From contig JAOTOM010004110.1 of NCBI GenBank assembly GCA_034440615.1, forward strand, positions 87,001-151,000: 64,000 nt of DNA, written 5' to 3'. Within the stretch, counting starts at the first letter, position 1. Each line of letters starts with the position of its first letter. The notes beneath the pieces were generated by a model. The model made no database searches. It was not told the origin of the DNA and saw only the letters and a program-made list of their open reading frames with translations. Position numbers and translations under genes: made by a program. This document shows, one piece after another, positions 31,471 to 43,984 of the stretch. The stretch is from Ashinkailepas kermadecensis (taxonomy: Eukaryota > Arthropoda > Thecostraca > Neolepadidae).

Positions 31471-32830
31471 CTTTTTCATGGCATATTATATCACTGAAAG
31501 CCCATTTTTGGTATTATTTACCCCACCAACCAAAAAGTAAGCATCTCTGATTGCAATGACTGTTCAGATTGTCTTAGTAATATTGATAAGCATGGGAGAT
31601 ACTCAACTATCCCCAAAATTCACCTTGAAATAAAAATGCAAATTTACCCATATCTTAACCCTCCCAATCTTTCCAGTCATATCCTCACACCCCATCTTGG
31701 GGGTCCATACACCCCCCTAATTTCCAAGCAAAGCATTGGACGAAAACGAAAGGTGTCATCGGAAAGTGCTCGACGAGTAGGGCCCGGACACCCCCCACCC
31801 CCAATTTTTATCCCCCCAAAAGTGATGTCACTAGGGGGCCTAGTTTTTCATGACATATCATGTTTTTTGGCCTCTGGGAGTTCATTTTGGGGAGACTTGA
31901 AGATCAAAAATTATTTGGAATCAGAAAAGGAAGGCGAAATCGACCATGGTCCTAACATTTTTGCCCACCCGAAAAAAATTTCAAAAAACGAATGTCAAAA
32001 TTTTGAGTTTTAAATCTTCTATAATTTGTATTTTTATAATGGGTAGAGCGGACTGAAAAACGTTCGAAGTCGTCTTGCTCTCATAAAAATGCTTACTTTA
32101 GCAAGAACCTTCGATTTTCGTTCTAATGGGCAAATATAATGGAAAGTTATTTTTCATGGCATATGATATCACTGAAAGCCCATTTTTGGTAATATCTACC
32201 TCACCAACCAAAAAGTAAGCATCTCTGATTGCAATGACTGTTCAGATTGTCTTAGTAATGTTGATAAGCATGAGAGATACTCAACTATTTTCACCAAAAT
32301 TCGCCTTGAAATCAAAATGCACGTTTACCCATATCTTAACCCTCCCGTCTCTCCGGTAATATCCTCACACCTAGTCTGGGGGTTCATACAAACCCCCCTC
32401 TAATTTTCAAACTAAGCGTCGCACGAAAACGAAAGAGGTGTCATCGGAAAGCGCTCGACGAGTAGGGCCCGACACTACCCCCAAATTTGTATCCCCATGT
32501 GACGTCACTAGGGGGCCTAGTTCTTCACAACTTACATCATGTTTTTGGCTCTGGCAGTTCATTTTGGGGGGAGATTTGTAGTAAAAAATATTTGGAATCA
32601 GAAAAGGAAGGCGAAATCGACCATGACCATACAATTTTTGCCCACCCAAAAATTACCCTTTTTTCTTCATATTTCAAAATTATCAGTTTTCAATTTTCTC
32701 TATTTTTATTTTTCAAATGGGTAAGAGCGGACCTAAAAGCGTTGTTCGAAGTCATCTTGCACTGATAAAAATGCTTCCTTTAGCCAGTATCTTCGATTTT
32801 AGCTCTAATGAGCAAATATGCAAAACTAAT
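31471..32830. repeat. Tandem duplication of a ~678-bp unit
   Basis: Unit 1 (31471-32148) and unit 2 (32149-about 32830) align over their length with scattered changes. Landmarks are CATGGCATAT (31477, 32155), CAAAAAGTAAGCATCTCTGA, CGACGAGTAGGGCCCG and GGAATCAGAAAAGGAAGGCG. Each unit holds an open frame of 90-125 codons with shared ESEKEGEID and HPK motifs, but no known domain, and it may only reflect the duplicated DNA. Confidence 0.85.
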
Positions 32831-33179
32831 AAGTAATAAAAATTGGAAGAAAGAAATTCCTCTGGTGCGTTTTGTTTCATCCCTAAAGATAAGCAAACGC
32901 TGAAAGTCTCACTAAAATACGTTTATCCGGTAAAGCATGACAGCTGGTTGAACTTTTTTGGAAGAGACCTCACTAACTCGTTGACCCTAGATGACCTGAT
33001 CTCAAAATTTCGACACATGCCAAATTGCTGTGGAAAAAGGTATGCCAAATTTCGGCATGCTGCCGCTCGCCGTTCTTTCACTACCCGCGGAAAACCTTAG
33101 GGGGGAGAATATGACCCCCCCAAGATGGCATGGGTTAAATAGACACCTACATCCCCAAAGGAAATACCCATTTGCCCTC

Positions 33180-33980
33180 TTTAAAGAGTGTGGTGACTGG
33201 TGAAGATGTTTAAAACCAACAAGCTCTTATTGGAAGGCTATCTATATCAATAATCTCTACCTTGGAAGGTAATAATGCCAAAGACACACCGAGATAATGT
33301 GACTGACAATACACAACCTATTTACCAAAGCACACCTAGTATTTTCTTCACAGCTATAAACTAGGATCATCCTCAAAGAAAATGAGCATTATTGCAGCTT
33401 AAGGTAAACACAAGACAAGTTTTACACACATTTACCCCCGTGAAGCATACAAAGGGGTTAGGTTTGATTAAATTGGGTTAGATTAGGCTTTTGTAGTAAG
33501 TTAGTAAAAATACAAATAATTTGTTTTTTTCCTTAAAAAATAGTTCAGTCTAGGTCAAGGTAGGTTACAGTAGATTGTTTAGGTTGAAATTTTGGTAAAT
33601 TTGTGCTTTAAGGTGTTTCATAAATTCTTGGAATTAATCTTTCCAATATAATGTTTATGAATGTGACTAAGATGATGGGACCATTTGTGGTGCAAATGCT
33701 TACTTTCCAAGTTGTGAGCAAAATAACACCAGCAATGGGCTGAGTTAACTAACAGCATAAAAGGAAATGCTTTTTATAAATGCAACATAACCTAACCAAA
33801 CCTAGCCTAAGAAAAATAAAAATCAAGAAATTCCCAAAAATAAAATAAGAAAAGTTTCAAGCTGGCCTAACATAAGCTTCTTTGTAAGAAAAAGCAATTT
33901 CAAAATTTGTTTTTCAAAGTTATTTTTACATTTTTTGAAAAATATTCCAACCTTAAAAACCTAAACTAGCCTAACATAAA
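33180..33980. repeat. TTAGG-flanked dispersed repeat
   Basis: Contains the end piece CAAGACAAGTTTTACACAC, the TTTAAGGTGTTTCATAAATT stretch, the core TTATGAATGTGACTAAGATG and AACATAACCTAACC. Its left part (33185-33320) matches 39190-39330 on the far side of the CR1 copy, showing that the CR1 sits inside this kind of repeat. Confidence 0.65.
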
Positions 33981-35296
33981 CACATAAAAGATCAGTGCAA
34001 CTATGAGCACACGGTCCCTTCTTGGTTGCACTCTGGACACAACCAGTTGCCCACCAAATCCGTACATCAGCCCTCCCTGGAATCCCAAAAAGCAAGCCCT
34101 CTTTTCTTATCATGAATGTCTATGCCATTTTTAAAAGATGTTCAGTGTGCTGCTACTGACCATGGTTTCTGGCAGCTGGTTCCAATGTTCTACTACCCTG
34201 TTGGTAAAGAAAGACCGTCTTAGCATTGTCCTGCTGTGATTAACTTTAATTTTGAATTGATGACCTCTAATTGCATCATTTCTGTTAATTCAAACATTTC
34301 CCTGAGATAACCCTGTTCCTGATCATGAACCACTTTAAATACCTCGATGAGATCTCCTCTCAGCCTTCTATATCTAAGTAAAAACATATTCAATTTCTTC
34401 AATCTTTCCTCCTACGCCAGGTTCCTTATACCTTTAACCATTTGTGCTGCCCTCTTTTGTACTCTCTCTGAAAGCCAACAATCTTTTTCATAACCAGGGG
34501 ACCAAGCTTGGACACAGTATTCCAAATGTGGCCTGACATATGCACAGTAAAGCTTCCTGATGACTTCCTCACTTTTGTATGATACATTCCTATTTGTTAC
34601 CCCAAGCATTCTTAGTGCCTTCTTCCTGGCTTCTTTGGCCTGTTCTGATGCCCCCAATTTTGTGTTCAAAATAACACCTAAGTCCTTCTCCTGCTGAGTC
34701 ACAGATAGTACTTGGTCACCCATCAAATATGGAGCCTTCATATGCTGCCTACCTTAACCTACGTGCATGATTTTGCACTTATCAAAATTAAATTTAAATT
34801 GCCATTTTTTGGAAAACTTCACAACTCATCTAAGTCTTTCTACAGCAAGACCTGCTCATTGTGTCATGTTATTGCCATAAAGACCTTCAAATCATTCACA
34901 AATTTCAAAACCTTACTGCTTAGGCCACTTTCAATGTTATTTACAAATAGAATGAACAATAGTGGCCCCAGTACTGACCCCTGGGGGACTCCACTAAGAA
35001 CATTTTGCCATGATTGCTTTGTACCATTTAGCATCACTCTCCGCTGTCTATCTGAAAGCCACAACTTTATCCATTTTAGGATGCTACCTGCAATACCATG
35101 GACCTGAAGCTGCATCATTAACCATTTATGGGGTACCTTGTCAAAGGCCTTACTAAAGTCAAGATATGCTACATCAACCTGATTTCCGTGATCAAGTTGT
35201 TCTGTAACAAAATTCAAAAGTCCAAGAGATTTGTGAGACATGGCCACCCTTTTCTAAACCTATGTTGAGTTCTTGAATCAATCTGTTTCCTTCCAG

Positions 35297-35454
35297 GTTG
35301 GTTATTGGTTTTACGACACGTCGACCGTTGAGTCATGTAGTGTCGCCAATATCTCACGCCGATTGGTCGCGGGCGAAGAGTAGCGACAGGTGAGACTCGA
35401 ACCCACAACCTTTCGATTGTGAGACGAGAATCTTACTCCTAGACCACTAGTCCC
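35297..35454 (-). repeat. tRNA-derived SINE, head type 1, inside the CR1 copy, with 14-bp target duplication
   Basis: The SINE (minus: GGGGACTAGTGGTCTAGGAG head, core CGCGACCAATCGGCGTGAG, tail CGTGTCGTAAAACC) splits the RT coding sequence. CTGTTTCCTTCCAG occurs once on each side (35283-35296 and 35455-35468). The uninterrupted sequence at the matching place in the other CR1 (around 60345-60360) has it once, which proves the insertion point. Confidence 0.95.
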
Positions 35455-36947
35455 CTGTTTCCTTCCAGAAAACTAACTATTCTATCCTTGATAATTGATT
35501 CAAGTACCTTGCAGACTAGGGATGTGAGGCTTACTGGCCTATAGTTTTCAACTTTTCCTCTTTCTCCTTTCTTGAAAATGTGAACTACATTTGCCCTTTT
35601 CCAATTTGTTGGAATTTCATTTTGTGAAACTGATCTACAAAATATGATACTAAGTGGAATTGCCAGTTCCTTTTCAGCTTCCTGCAATACCCTAGCATAA
35701 ATTCCATCAGGTTCTGCTGCCTTGTTTGGCTATATTTTCCTGATATGATTGAAAACAACATCACTATCAATGAAATCAATATCATTTGTCCGATCACCTG
35801 TCACTGAACTGTGGTGTACGGTTGGCAGATTAGTCACACCTTCCAATGTAAACACTGATTTAAACTGCTTGCTCAGCTCCTCAACCATCTCACCATCCTC
35901 ACTCAATATATTCCCATTTACTTCCAGTAGACCAATTGTGCTTGAAACTTTACTTAGCTTGTAGAAACTAAAGAACTTTTTACTGTCCCCATTACAGTTC
36001 CTAGCCAAATCCAATTCTTTTGCTCGCTTTGCTGCTCTGGTTTTCTGCTTCACAGCGTCTCTAGCTTTTTGATATGACCTTAGATTTACGATGTTTGAAG
36101 CTTCCTTAAACACTCTAAATGCATCTTTATAGCCTTAATTGCTTTTATCAAATCTGGCATAAGCCATGCTGGCTTTCCTACCCTTCTTTGTGCCTTTGCT
36201 TTTGGGGGACATGTCTAATCTAAATTTCCCTCAAGTAAGATTTGAATTTTCCCACATTTCACAGGCATTTCAATTGGAGAATTCTTCTTCCCATTCTATG
36301 GCACTTAAAGCCGCTCCCATGCGGTCAAAGTCTGCCCTGTTAAAATTTGGAACTTTTGCCAAATTATCCTTGATTGTGCCTCTACTTGTGCCTTGAATCT
36401 CACTATGTTATGGTCACTTCTTCCCCGAGTTTCTCCTACAATCAAGTCTTGAACTAAATCACTTAAATCTGAGAAGACATGGTCCAAGAATGAACCCTGC
36501 CTAGTTGGTTCTGTTACAAACTGGTGTAAGAACAGGTCCTTTTCAAGGCATTACCTAAACAGTTTACATGATGGGGAGCCAACACCAACATTTTCATATC
36601 CTTTCAAATTAAAGTCACCAAGAATAAGGCATTTCCTCCAAAGGTTTCTACTGATTTCCTTGCAAATCACCTTATCAAGCTCCAGTTGCTGAGAATGTGG
36701 CAAGGTTCCTGATCGGTACAAAGCTCCTATCCTCAGTTTATTGCTGTTGCCTTTTCCCATGCCAACATCAAGCCAAATGGACTCCACAGACACATTTTTA
36801 ACCCCATCTGCTACCTTTTGAGAACTGAATAAGCTATTCACATAGACCATTACACCACCCCATTTCACTGCTGGACCCCTAATGCATGAAAACATAGTCT
36901 CATGGATCTCATAGTCCTGCAAGTTATCCCCAAAATGCCCCTCTATA

Positions 36948-37672
36948 GTCCGTTTTACAGCGGAAATTTGCTCCCAGGTCACGTGGTCTCAGGAACAAGT
37001 TAGAGGGAGAAGATCTGGCTTAATGATCCGCATAAATTAAAAGCGACCAGGAATTATAATTCTCATAACAGTATTAATAACGAAATAGTTTTTACTATCG
37101 ATGCTGCTGAAATAAGTAGAATTAAACTTATGAACATTAGCAAATAACTATAAGCTTTTTTATTTCTGTGGAGCCTGCACCCAGCTCTACGCTATCTGGC
37201 AGCCAACGAATGACTGCCAGATGACAAATTGGCACTATTGTTAAATTATCAAAGTATGCAGTTATAAGCCAATTTACTGAGCAACAGTAGAGAAAATGAT
37301 AACAAAAGTATACTTAATCGATGTCAACCAAGTTTATAAATTGATACCTGATACTCCCGACATGCTCACACCGCACAACTAATAAGTATTCACAACACAC
37401 CCAATGAATAGGACGCTCGTGCACCGACTGATCCGTTACTTGCCGTCTATTGGATATGGGTTTTGGAATATAAAATGGTTTAAGGAAAATTATACTAAAA
37501 CGATCAGTCTAAAATCGTTTTATTCTCACCAACAAGAAGCACGTTGTTAATAATAAATGTTTGTCGATGTACTTTTTTAGTTTGTGTCTGGAATGTTTAG
37601 TTGAAGCAAGGAATGACTTGGAAGGATGAAAAGCGACTAGACGGGAGAGCAAATTGCCGCTGTAAAACCGAC
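36948..37672. mobile_element. 725-bp terminal-inverted-repeat element inside the CR1 copy
   Basis: The ends are inverted repeats of about 28-30 bp: left GTCCGTTTTACAGCGG then AAATTTGCTC (36948-36973), right the complement of GTCGGTTTTACAGCGG then CAATTTGCTC (37672-37647). TA lies directly outside each end, as in Tc1/mariner-type insertions. It interrupts the endonuclease frame between the EAWVSE and GDNLQD motifs; the full-length LINE has no such insert there. No transposase frame, so a MITE. Confidence 0.85.
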
Positions 37673-38819
37673 TACTGACCCATGCTTCAGTAATGGAAAC
37701 AAAATCTGGTTACTCATCAGCAACATAACACTTGAACTCATCAAATTTGGACCAAATACCTGAGCATTAAGCATCATACACTTAACATATTTTCCATAAC
37801 CAGCTTTGGCTTTTTCATGTTGAGTAGCTCTTTCATCTCTCGATGAGCTATCACTCTGCCCCCTTGAATTACTGCTATCCCTATTTGCTGACTGTGAGGT
37901 TCTATTGCCTAGGCTGTCACTATTGGCATATCCCTGAGATGGCAATGCCACTTCTTCCCTCCCCACCCCATTGTCTAGTTTCCTTGAAGAACATGCTCGT
38001 ATACTTTGCTTAACACATGCACCCGCTTCTTGGAGAAGTGCAAGCCATCCCTCTGATAGAGGTCCCATGAGCCATAAAACCTGCACCACTTGTCAACAAA
38101 GGTCAAACCTAACTCATGGCAGAGCCAACCTACCCTGGCATTGGCTGCCAGTGCCCTAGGGCTCCACTCAGGGGAGGCTCCAGCCCTAGGCAGAATAGCA
38201 GTCACAATGACTCTGCTATTGCTTTGCTTCCGGGTGGCCGGAACGGTCCTGTAGTTCTGCAGAACCTCCTCACTCCTGGCAGGACCTATGTTATTTACTC
38301 CTACCTGTACTACAACTGTACTAAACTGGTGATCACTGGTGGCCTGTGCCACCACTGGCACCAGGTCTTTGACCTTGGCACCAGGCCTGGTGATCCACCT
38401 CGTGCCTCTCCAACCTTTACAGAACACCCTATCTAAATGCCACACATGAGTTGCCTATGACCAGCACTGTCTCCTTGCTTCTATCCTGGGGGCAGTCCTC
38501 CAATGCTTGGAACCTATTTGATGTTACTATGCTCAACTAGGTTGCCTCCCAATCCTACCACCTGCCACTCACTGACCCCTTGCTTAGGCTCACGCCTCCA
38601 AATCCTCCACCCCAGACTTTAAACCACTGCCCCTCCTGTGAGATACAACTAGAAATCTTCTGTTCACTAGGAACACTTTCCTCTACAGATATCCCAGCCA
38701 CCTCCACAACAGGGGAAGCCTCAGTTACCTGGTGTCCTGTGACCACCTGGGCATAGGATGCCCCTGCTACAGAATGACTCCTATGTCAATGCGTTGCCTT
38801 TTCTTGCCTACCCTGTGCA

Positions 38820-39400
38820 GACATAACCAAACCTAACCCATACTCCTGTCTTGTTACCACTTTAAAGCACAATAACACCAAATTACTTCACAAAAAAGTT
38901 GTTAGGAAATTTTCCATTATAAAAAAGGCATTTGTTTTCTTGAATGAAAGGCTGGGCTAGGTTATGTTAGGTTATGCTACATTATTTTTTCTTCATTACG
39001 AATGCAACTTTTTATGCTATATTATCCCACTCCAAGTCACTTTTTTGTTTTTATTTTGCCTCCCAACTGAAAAGTATGCATTTGCAAAGGAAATGAATGG
39101 TAGCATCGTGCTAAGCACATTCATAAGCATTGAATTGGCAAAAGAAATTCCAAGAAATCAGAAATTACTTTAAACTGCAAATTAAAGCGTTTGGTGACTG
39201 GTGAGCACTTTTGAAACAACCAAGCTCTTGCACACTCTTGTAATTACCTTTGAAGGCAAAAAATACCAAAGGCACACCAAGACAATGCGACAGACAATAC
39301 ACGATTTGATTACACCGCCAACCAAGTAAAATATCATGTAACATATGCGCCATGTCTGCCGCTTTTTCAATAATGGTAGACAGACAGAGCATATTAAAGA
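38820..39400. repeat. TTAGG-flanked dispersed repeat
   Basis: Holds CTTGTTACCACTTTAAAGC, GGTTATGTTAGGTTATG, the reverse-oriented core (TTGCCTCCCAACTGAAAAG; CACATTCATAAGCATTG) and the block shared with 33185-33320. Confidence 0.65.
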
Positions 39401-39884
39401 ACGGGTACTCCCAAGTTTAGTACATTCTCAGATTTAGTATCTCTGTGCCTTGGTGACGTCTTATGCTAGAATATGCGATATTCTACTAGAATGTGGTGGA
39501 CATCTGGCGGATTATAGAATCCTATAGTAGAATATTCCAAATCTAGCAGATTCCTGGCAATTCGTGATATGGTGCCGCAACCGCGGCAAAAACTTCGCGT
39601 GCTTCATTTTTCTTATTTTTCTATAATTTTCATTAGAAAAGAGCATATGGTACTATGGCATGCTTTACTTTCTCCTGTATTCAGCTGACACGAGAAAGCA
39701 AAGGATGACATGAAAAAGAGTACAAAGAATGAGAAAGAACGTTCAATTTCATTTAACAGCGGCTTCCTTTTCTGCCGAAGCTCGACGCACGACTGGCCTT
39801 GAGGGCCAGCCGGTCGTCATGGCAACGACTTAGGCCCGGCCAAGGCGATAGAACACCAGGTAGAACGCTCCGCTTCCCAAAAAG

Positions 39885-40250
39885 GGAGACGCTTGAGAGG
39901 ATCATCAATTCTATAAACTTGAGCCGACCAATCAGCGTTTGACGACCCCCGCCGATCGTGGCAATAGTAAAGGCTGTAGGGAAAAATTTGTGGAAGCTAT
40001 TATTCATATGTTATTCCATTTTTTCGTGCTAATTTTCTACAAAGACATTCTTGCTACTTTAATCTTGATCTTTAATACTACTTTATCACAATGTTACCGC
40101 TGACAAGGAAACAAATTTGGTATTTGTGTGAATGTCACCGGTTTCGCCGCACTAAAGACAAAATGCGTTTGTTTACCATTGTCACGACCGACGGAGGTTG
40201 TCAAACGCTGATTGGTCGGCTCAAGCGTCTCGCTTTTTTTATTGGACTAC
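39885..40250. mobile_element. Small element with ~60-bp terminal inverted repeats
   Basis: GAGCCGACCAATCAGCGTTT at 39922 and AAACGCTGATTGGTCGGCTC at 40203 are exact complements. The similarity runs outward through AGACGCTTGAG/CTCAAGCGTCT and inward to AATAGTAAA/TTTACCATT. The left copy has about 26 extra bases. Internal sequence has no coding potential. The superfamily is unclear; no target duplication was identified. Confidence 0.6.
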
Positions 40251-40596
40251 AATGCTGGAGCACCCCCCTCCCCCCCCATCTCCCTGGGCCCGGCCCTCCG
40301 GGAGTCGGCCGGCCGGTTTTGTGTAGTGTCCTCGTTTACCGGCAAGGAAACATACTTTTTTTTCGGGGTGATACAAGTAAAAGCGATCCGGATTCGTATG
40401 TAGAATTCTTCAGGCATTCGCATGATATCAAATTTTCCTGCATACAATTAAAATTGTCTGCGTAAAGCCGTGGAAAATATTGGCTATTTTGGCTTGAGAC
40501 GCACGCAAAGTGCTGCCGAGTATCGCCTTGGCTACGTCACAGACCCGGAACAACTTGACCGCCCCCCGGATACCATGGCCCCGTGAACAGGGCCAT

Positions 40597-40597
40597 G

Positions 40598-40655
<58 letters not shown>
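40597..40655. repeat. (TA)n microsatellite
   Basis: Nearly perfect TA dinucleotides, next to the short palindrome GGCCATGATA/CATGGCC. Confidence 0.95.
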
Positions 40656-40657
<2 letters not shown>

Positions 40658-40869
40658 AGGAATTTTATGGGTTCAGAAAAGGCAAAATGTCACATGGCTT
40701 CCTGCGATAAGTGAGTGTGTTTACTCATTGTTTAAACATGGAGAATGTACCTACTACCACAGTGGCCATCACGTCGATTCGGGCGACAGCCTCCGCGTTA
40801 ACGAATGCACAAGGTCTCAGACAGCAGGGGTCCGGAAACCGCCATATTTGGGGAAGGACTGAGGTGATT

Positions 40870-41260
40870 TGCGGAACGCTGACGACCTGGCTGACCGGCA
40901 AATCGTCCTCTGACGGTCTGACTCACTGGCTGACCGCCCTTTGGAGTCCTGTTGGAATGGCTGACCGCACGCTGATTGTCTGGCTGATTAGTTGACCGCC
41001 CACTGGCAGCCTGGCTGATGTGCTGACTGCAGGGGGGTTGATTTCTGAAAATTATTGCGGGGCACAATGCATGAAGGCAATGGGCAGGCCCAAATGGATC
41101 TGGGGACGCAGTCCATAGAGTCCGTTTAAAGTTGAAGCTATTAGGGGAAGGCCAACATTGAAGGGGAACCAGCCCCCTCAAAAGTATATCAAACAACCCC
41201 CATTGCTGACTGCCCACTGGCGGCCCAACTGACCGGCTGACCGTCTGATTGGATTGCTAG
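40870..41260 (+). repeat. CTGACCGCC-type degenerate minisatellite, left part
   Basis: Loose ~20-bp units such as GGCTGACCGCCC, TGGCTGACCG and CTGGCGGCCC. The same family continues at 49850-50095. The two parts were probably closer together before the 7.7-kb element at 41416 inserted between them. Confidence 0.7.
41031..41203. mobile_element. 173-bp TIR element with 10-bp flanking repeat
   Basis: The ends read AGGGGGGTTGAT and the complement of ATGGGGGTTG. TGCTGACTGC lies directly on both sides (41021-41030 and 41204-41213). Because the surrounding minisatellite is itself rich in CTGAC motifs, the flanking repeat could be coincidental. Confidence 0.55.
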
Positions 41261-41779
41261 CCTGCAGCGATTAGCATTCAGCGATTTTTAGAACTGAAAA
41301 AGTTGCAGCATCGTGTGATTCCCAGGTAAATATATACATTTTGCATTATTCACGACATCTAAAGACCGGTGACAGCTGGAAGCAAACCGCACTTATCGGT
41401 GAAATCACCCAAGATCAGTGGCGTCGCCACGAAATTCTTCCAGTGGGGGCAAGGTCGAAAGGGGGCCTCCTGTTACCCGAAAGGGGGCCTCCATTGTGTT
41501 AGGGTCTCATATTGTTTTTAGGCTCTTATACTATGGTTCGAGGATGGGGAACATGATTTCATATTGTTTTTTTGTTTGTTCTTGGCATGGTGCATCATTT
41601 ACTCAAAACGCAATAGCACTAATCATTTTGGCTGAAAACTGGGCCATACCAGGGTATAAATAAGTAATATTTGGATAAATGCATAAGTGCCAAAACAAAC
41701 CATCATCTCAATGCTTTCTCGAATCTTCCCGCTGGCCTCTAGATTGCAGCGAGCTGGCGGGGCTGGTGCTAAGCATATC

Positions 41780-41910
41780 TTACAGATATCTGCCATTGAT
41801 CAACCCACTTTTAAGTCCTCCAAGTCTAACTGAATAAAGCTAGATTCATCACTACTGTTATTTATTTCCATCAGCTTGATGTCATAAGCAAAGCTTGAAC
41901 GACCATTTCT
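41780..41910 (-). pseudogene. CR1 reverse transcriptase scrap
   Basis: Minus strand: a frame reading SFAYDIKLMEINN, then FIQLDLEDLK, corresponding to the FADDIKL active-site block and the helix after it. It resembles the CR1 subfamily 2 element at 29948. FAYD in place of FADD shows the active site is lost. Confidence 0.65.
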
Positions 41911-42433
41911 CAGTCCAAGGACGACAATTTCGTAAAGGTGACAACGAGAAGTGGATTGCATTAGTTTTTTTTAGCGTCATCTTAGGAATTTGTTTATTTT
42001 TATAACATTTGGTGCTGGCTGCAAGGCAACTGTCACACGAGCTAAAATATATCCTCAGCGAATAAATTCACGGCAAGAACAAGCATTGAACACCAATGCA
42101 TAAATGAAAATGCAACAATGCAACAATGTCAGTGCATACATAATCCAAACCTCAAATTCAACGCCGTCACGCCCATCGTTTTCGCTGTGCTGTACCGTTT
42201 TGTAAATGACGTTGAGAAGGTATGGAAGCTGGGAAGCTCTAATCATGCAGGCTGTTAGTTAGTTAGTTAGTTATTGTGGTCTAGGGGCGCATCGCATGCA
42301 GGCTGTAATAACAGAAAGGAAGTTTGTTGGAAGAAAATGCATTTAAAAACATCATTCATCCCATTTCATATGGGGCATGGATGTTGTATTGCATGCTTAT
42401 GAGGGGTAATTTGTCCCCTCAATGTTGGCTTTT

Positions 42434-42550
42434 CCCATGGGCGTATGTTTCGGAAAATTATTGAGGGACCAGTGGAGTACCTATATTTGCGTCAAGCAGG
42501 AGGGGGAAAACGGATTTGCAGGGGGGGGGCGGAGGGCACCTACGCCCATT
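42434..42550. repeat. Short sequence with inverted ends ATGGGCGTA/TACGCCCAT
   Basis: ATGGGCGTATGT at the left is mirrored by ACCTACGCCCAT at the right, enclosing a G-rich stretch. No target duplication seen; may be a mini-element nested in the hAT-like element. Confidence 0.4.
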
Positions 42551-42757
42551 AAAAAAGTCCTTGGATTTCGACCGCTATTTTGTCAAAGGGTACATTTCGA
42601 AATAATATAATTAGTCATCAACTAAATTGTCCTGTGGAGGGGCCTAATCTACCACTATGGTTTCTGATTGGTCGGATTTCAACCCTAACTCCACCACTCA
42701 GTTCTAAGGTTTTCTTTTGGTATCCCTTGATAAGTTACCTCACACTGCTGAAATTAC

Positions 42758-43560
42758 ACCTATACCACAAACCCGGATCGGTATCCCAAAAAATCAAGCT
42801 GGAGCCCTCCAAAAAAAGGAGAGATTCCAGCAAATAAATGTCAGGGTCAGGAAAATGGCTCTGTTGCACCGAACATTTTTTTCAAGATGCCTTCAAAAAT
42901 TGCGTATGACTTCGAAAAGCATACCGGATCTCGAAAAATCGAGGTGGGATACATGGTGTCAGAGGTTCGAAAAATCAGGCCGGGATTCGGACTTTTAATA
43001 AAAACAGAAAAGATCCACAAAAATCGCGTTGAGCCCAGAAAGCTGGCGTTGGGTCTACGGAACCACGTGCCTGGGCGCGATAAGTCGCGCTGGGACCCAG
43101 AAAAAATCGCACCGAAACCCCAAAATCATACTTGGGCCCCACAAATGTGTGTCAGATGCCCCAAATATACACAGCGGGACCCTAAGAGTACATCGTTGCC
43201 AGAAAGTACAACTAACCCTCCAAAGCGCACAAAAGTCTCCCAAAAAGCGATAGGGCCTTAAAACATGCGTTGCAGCCCTAAATAAACATACCGAGAGCTC
43301 TAAGAATAATACACTGCAAGCTCGCAAGGCGCACAGGGGCCATGAGAACGCACAAGGGCCTGGAAAAGAGGCTGGGGCCACGAAAGGCAACATGGTTCCA
43401 AAACGTACAAAACGACCGGGAGCTAAATAAACACATCGGGATCTTCGAAAACGACCCGACACGTAAAAAATACTCGGTGCACAAAAAAAAACGCAACAAA
43501 GCCCTAAAACGAGCAGGGTTTAGAAGATGTATTAGGCCCATAACTTCAAAGTAAAATGTA
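42758..43560 (-). repeat. Inverted degenerate array, left arm
   Basis: This stretch is the reverse complement of 43985-44790 with many small changes. For example AATCAGGCCGGGATTCGGAC here answers GTCCGAATCCCGGCCTGATT there. Both arms consist of loose ~35-bp units (GGGCCC next to CGATTTT). Open frames on it mirror those of the other arm. Confidence 0.8.
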
Positions 43561-43984
43561 TTACCCACCACTTTAAAATACAAAATTTTACAATTTCAGG
43601 CATTGCAGTTCATAGCACCCGGTCGCCACGACGGCAACGTCAGTGCACGTGCACACCCATTTTTCGTATTCGGTGCATTCGCCACACTTCGTGCGATGCT
43701 ATGGTTTCTGCTAGGCCTTCTGCGTTTTGCTAATTGCTGCCACATGATAGACTTGCACCATATTTGGCGTGATGGAATGATTCGCATGGGCGTTCGCTTC
43801 GAAAAGTCGATTGATTAAATTCGATCATTAGTTTCCTACTTCCCACATTTTCTGGTAGCTATGAAATGTGGTTTCCGCTGAGCTTTGATGCACTTCATAT
43901 CTTTGCTGCTATCCTCCCAGATTGGATACCGAACCGAGGCCAAGCCTCGGCGTTTTTTTTTACCCCTTGCGTCTTTCTTGGTCT
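43561..43984. other. Spacer between inverted arms
   Basis: About 420 bases of non-repetitive sequence with short open frames on both strands (up to 71 codons) and no domain. Confidence 0.5.

Larger units (their letters stand above)
33985..38815 (-). mobile_element. CR1-type LINE, 5'-truncated copy interrupted by a SINE and a TIR element
   Basis: A close relative of the element at 57376-62127 in opposite orientation. Minus-strand order is ORF1 remnant (38745-37980; HLDRVFCKGWRGTRWITRP, VVQVGVNNIGPARSEE, QRDGLHFSKK), ORF2 endonuclease (37680 then 36945-36305; GEILGDFNLKGYE, DHNIVRFKAQ), linker and RT (36113-34412). Recognisable RT blocks include VSLTSLVCKVLE, YLDFSKAFDKVPHKW, SGVPQGSVLGPLLFI and DLGVILNTKL; the FADD box reads FVNDL here, so the active site is lost. 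Frameshifts and stops are many. It lacks the 5' UTR and the ORF1 coiled coil. Confidence 0.88.

Noticed and set aside
31636..32013. 125-codon frame with partner at 32487-32765
   Set aside because: Shared motifs come from the tandem DNA duplication; no independent sign of coding.
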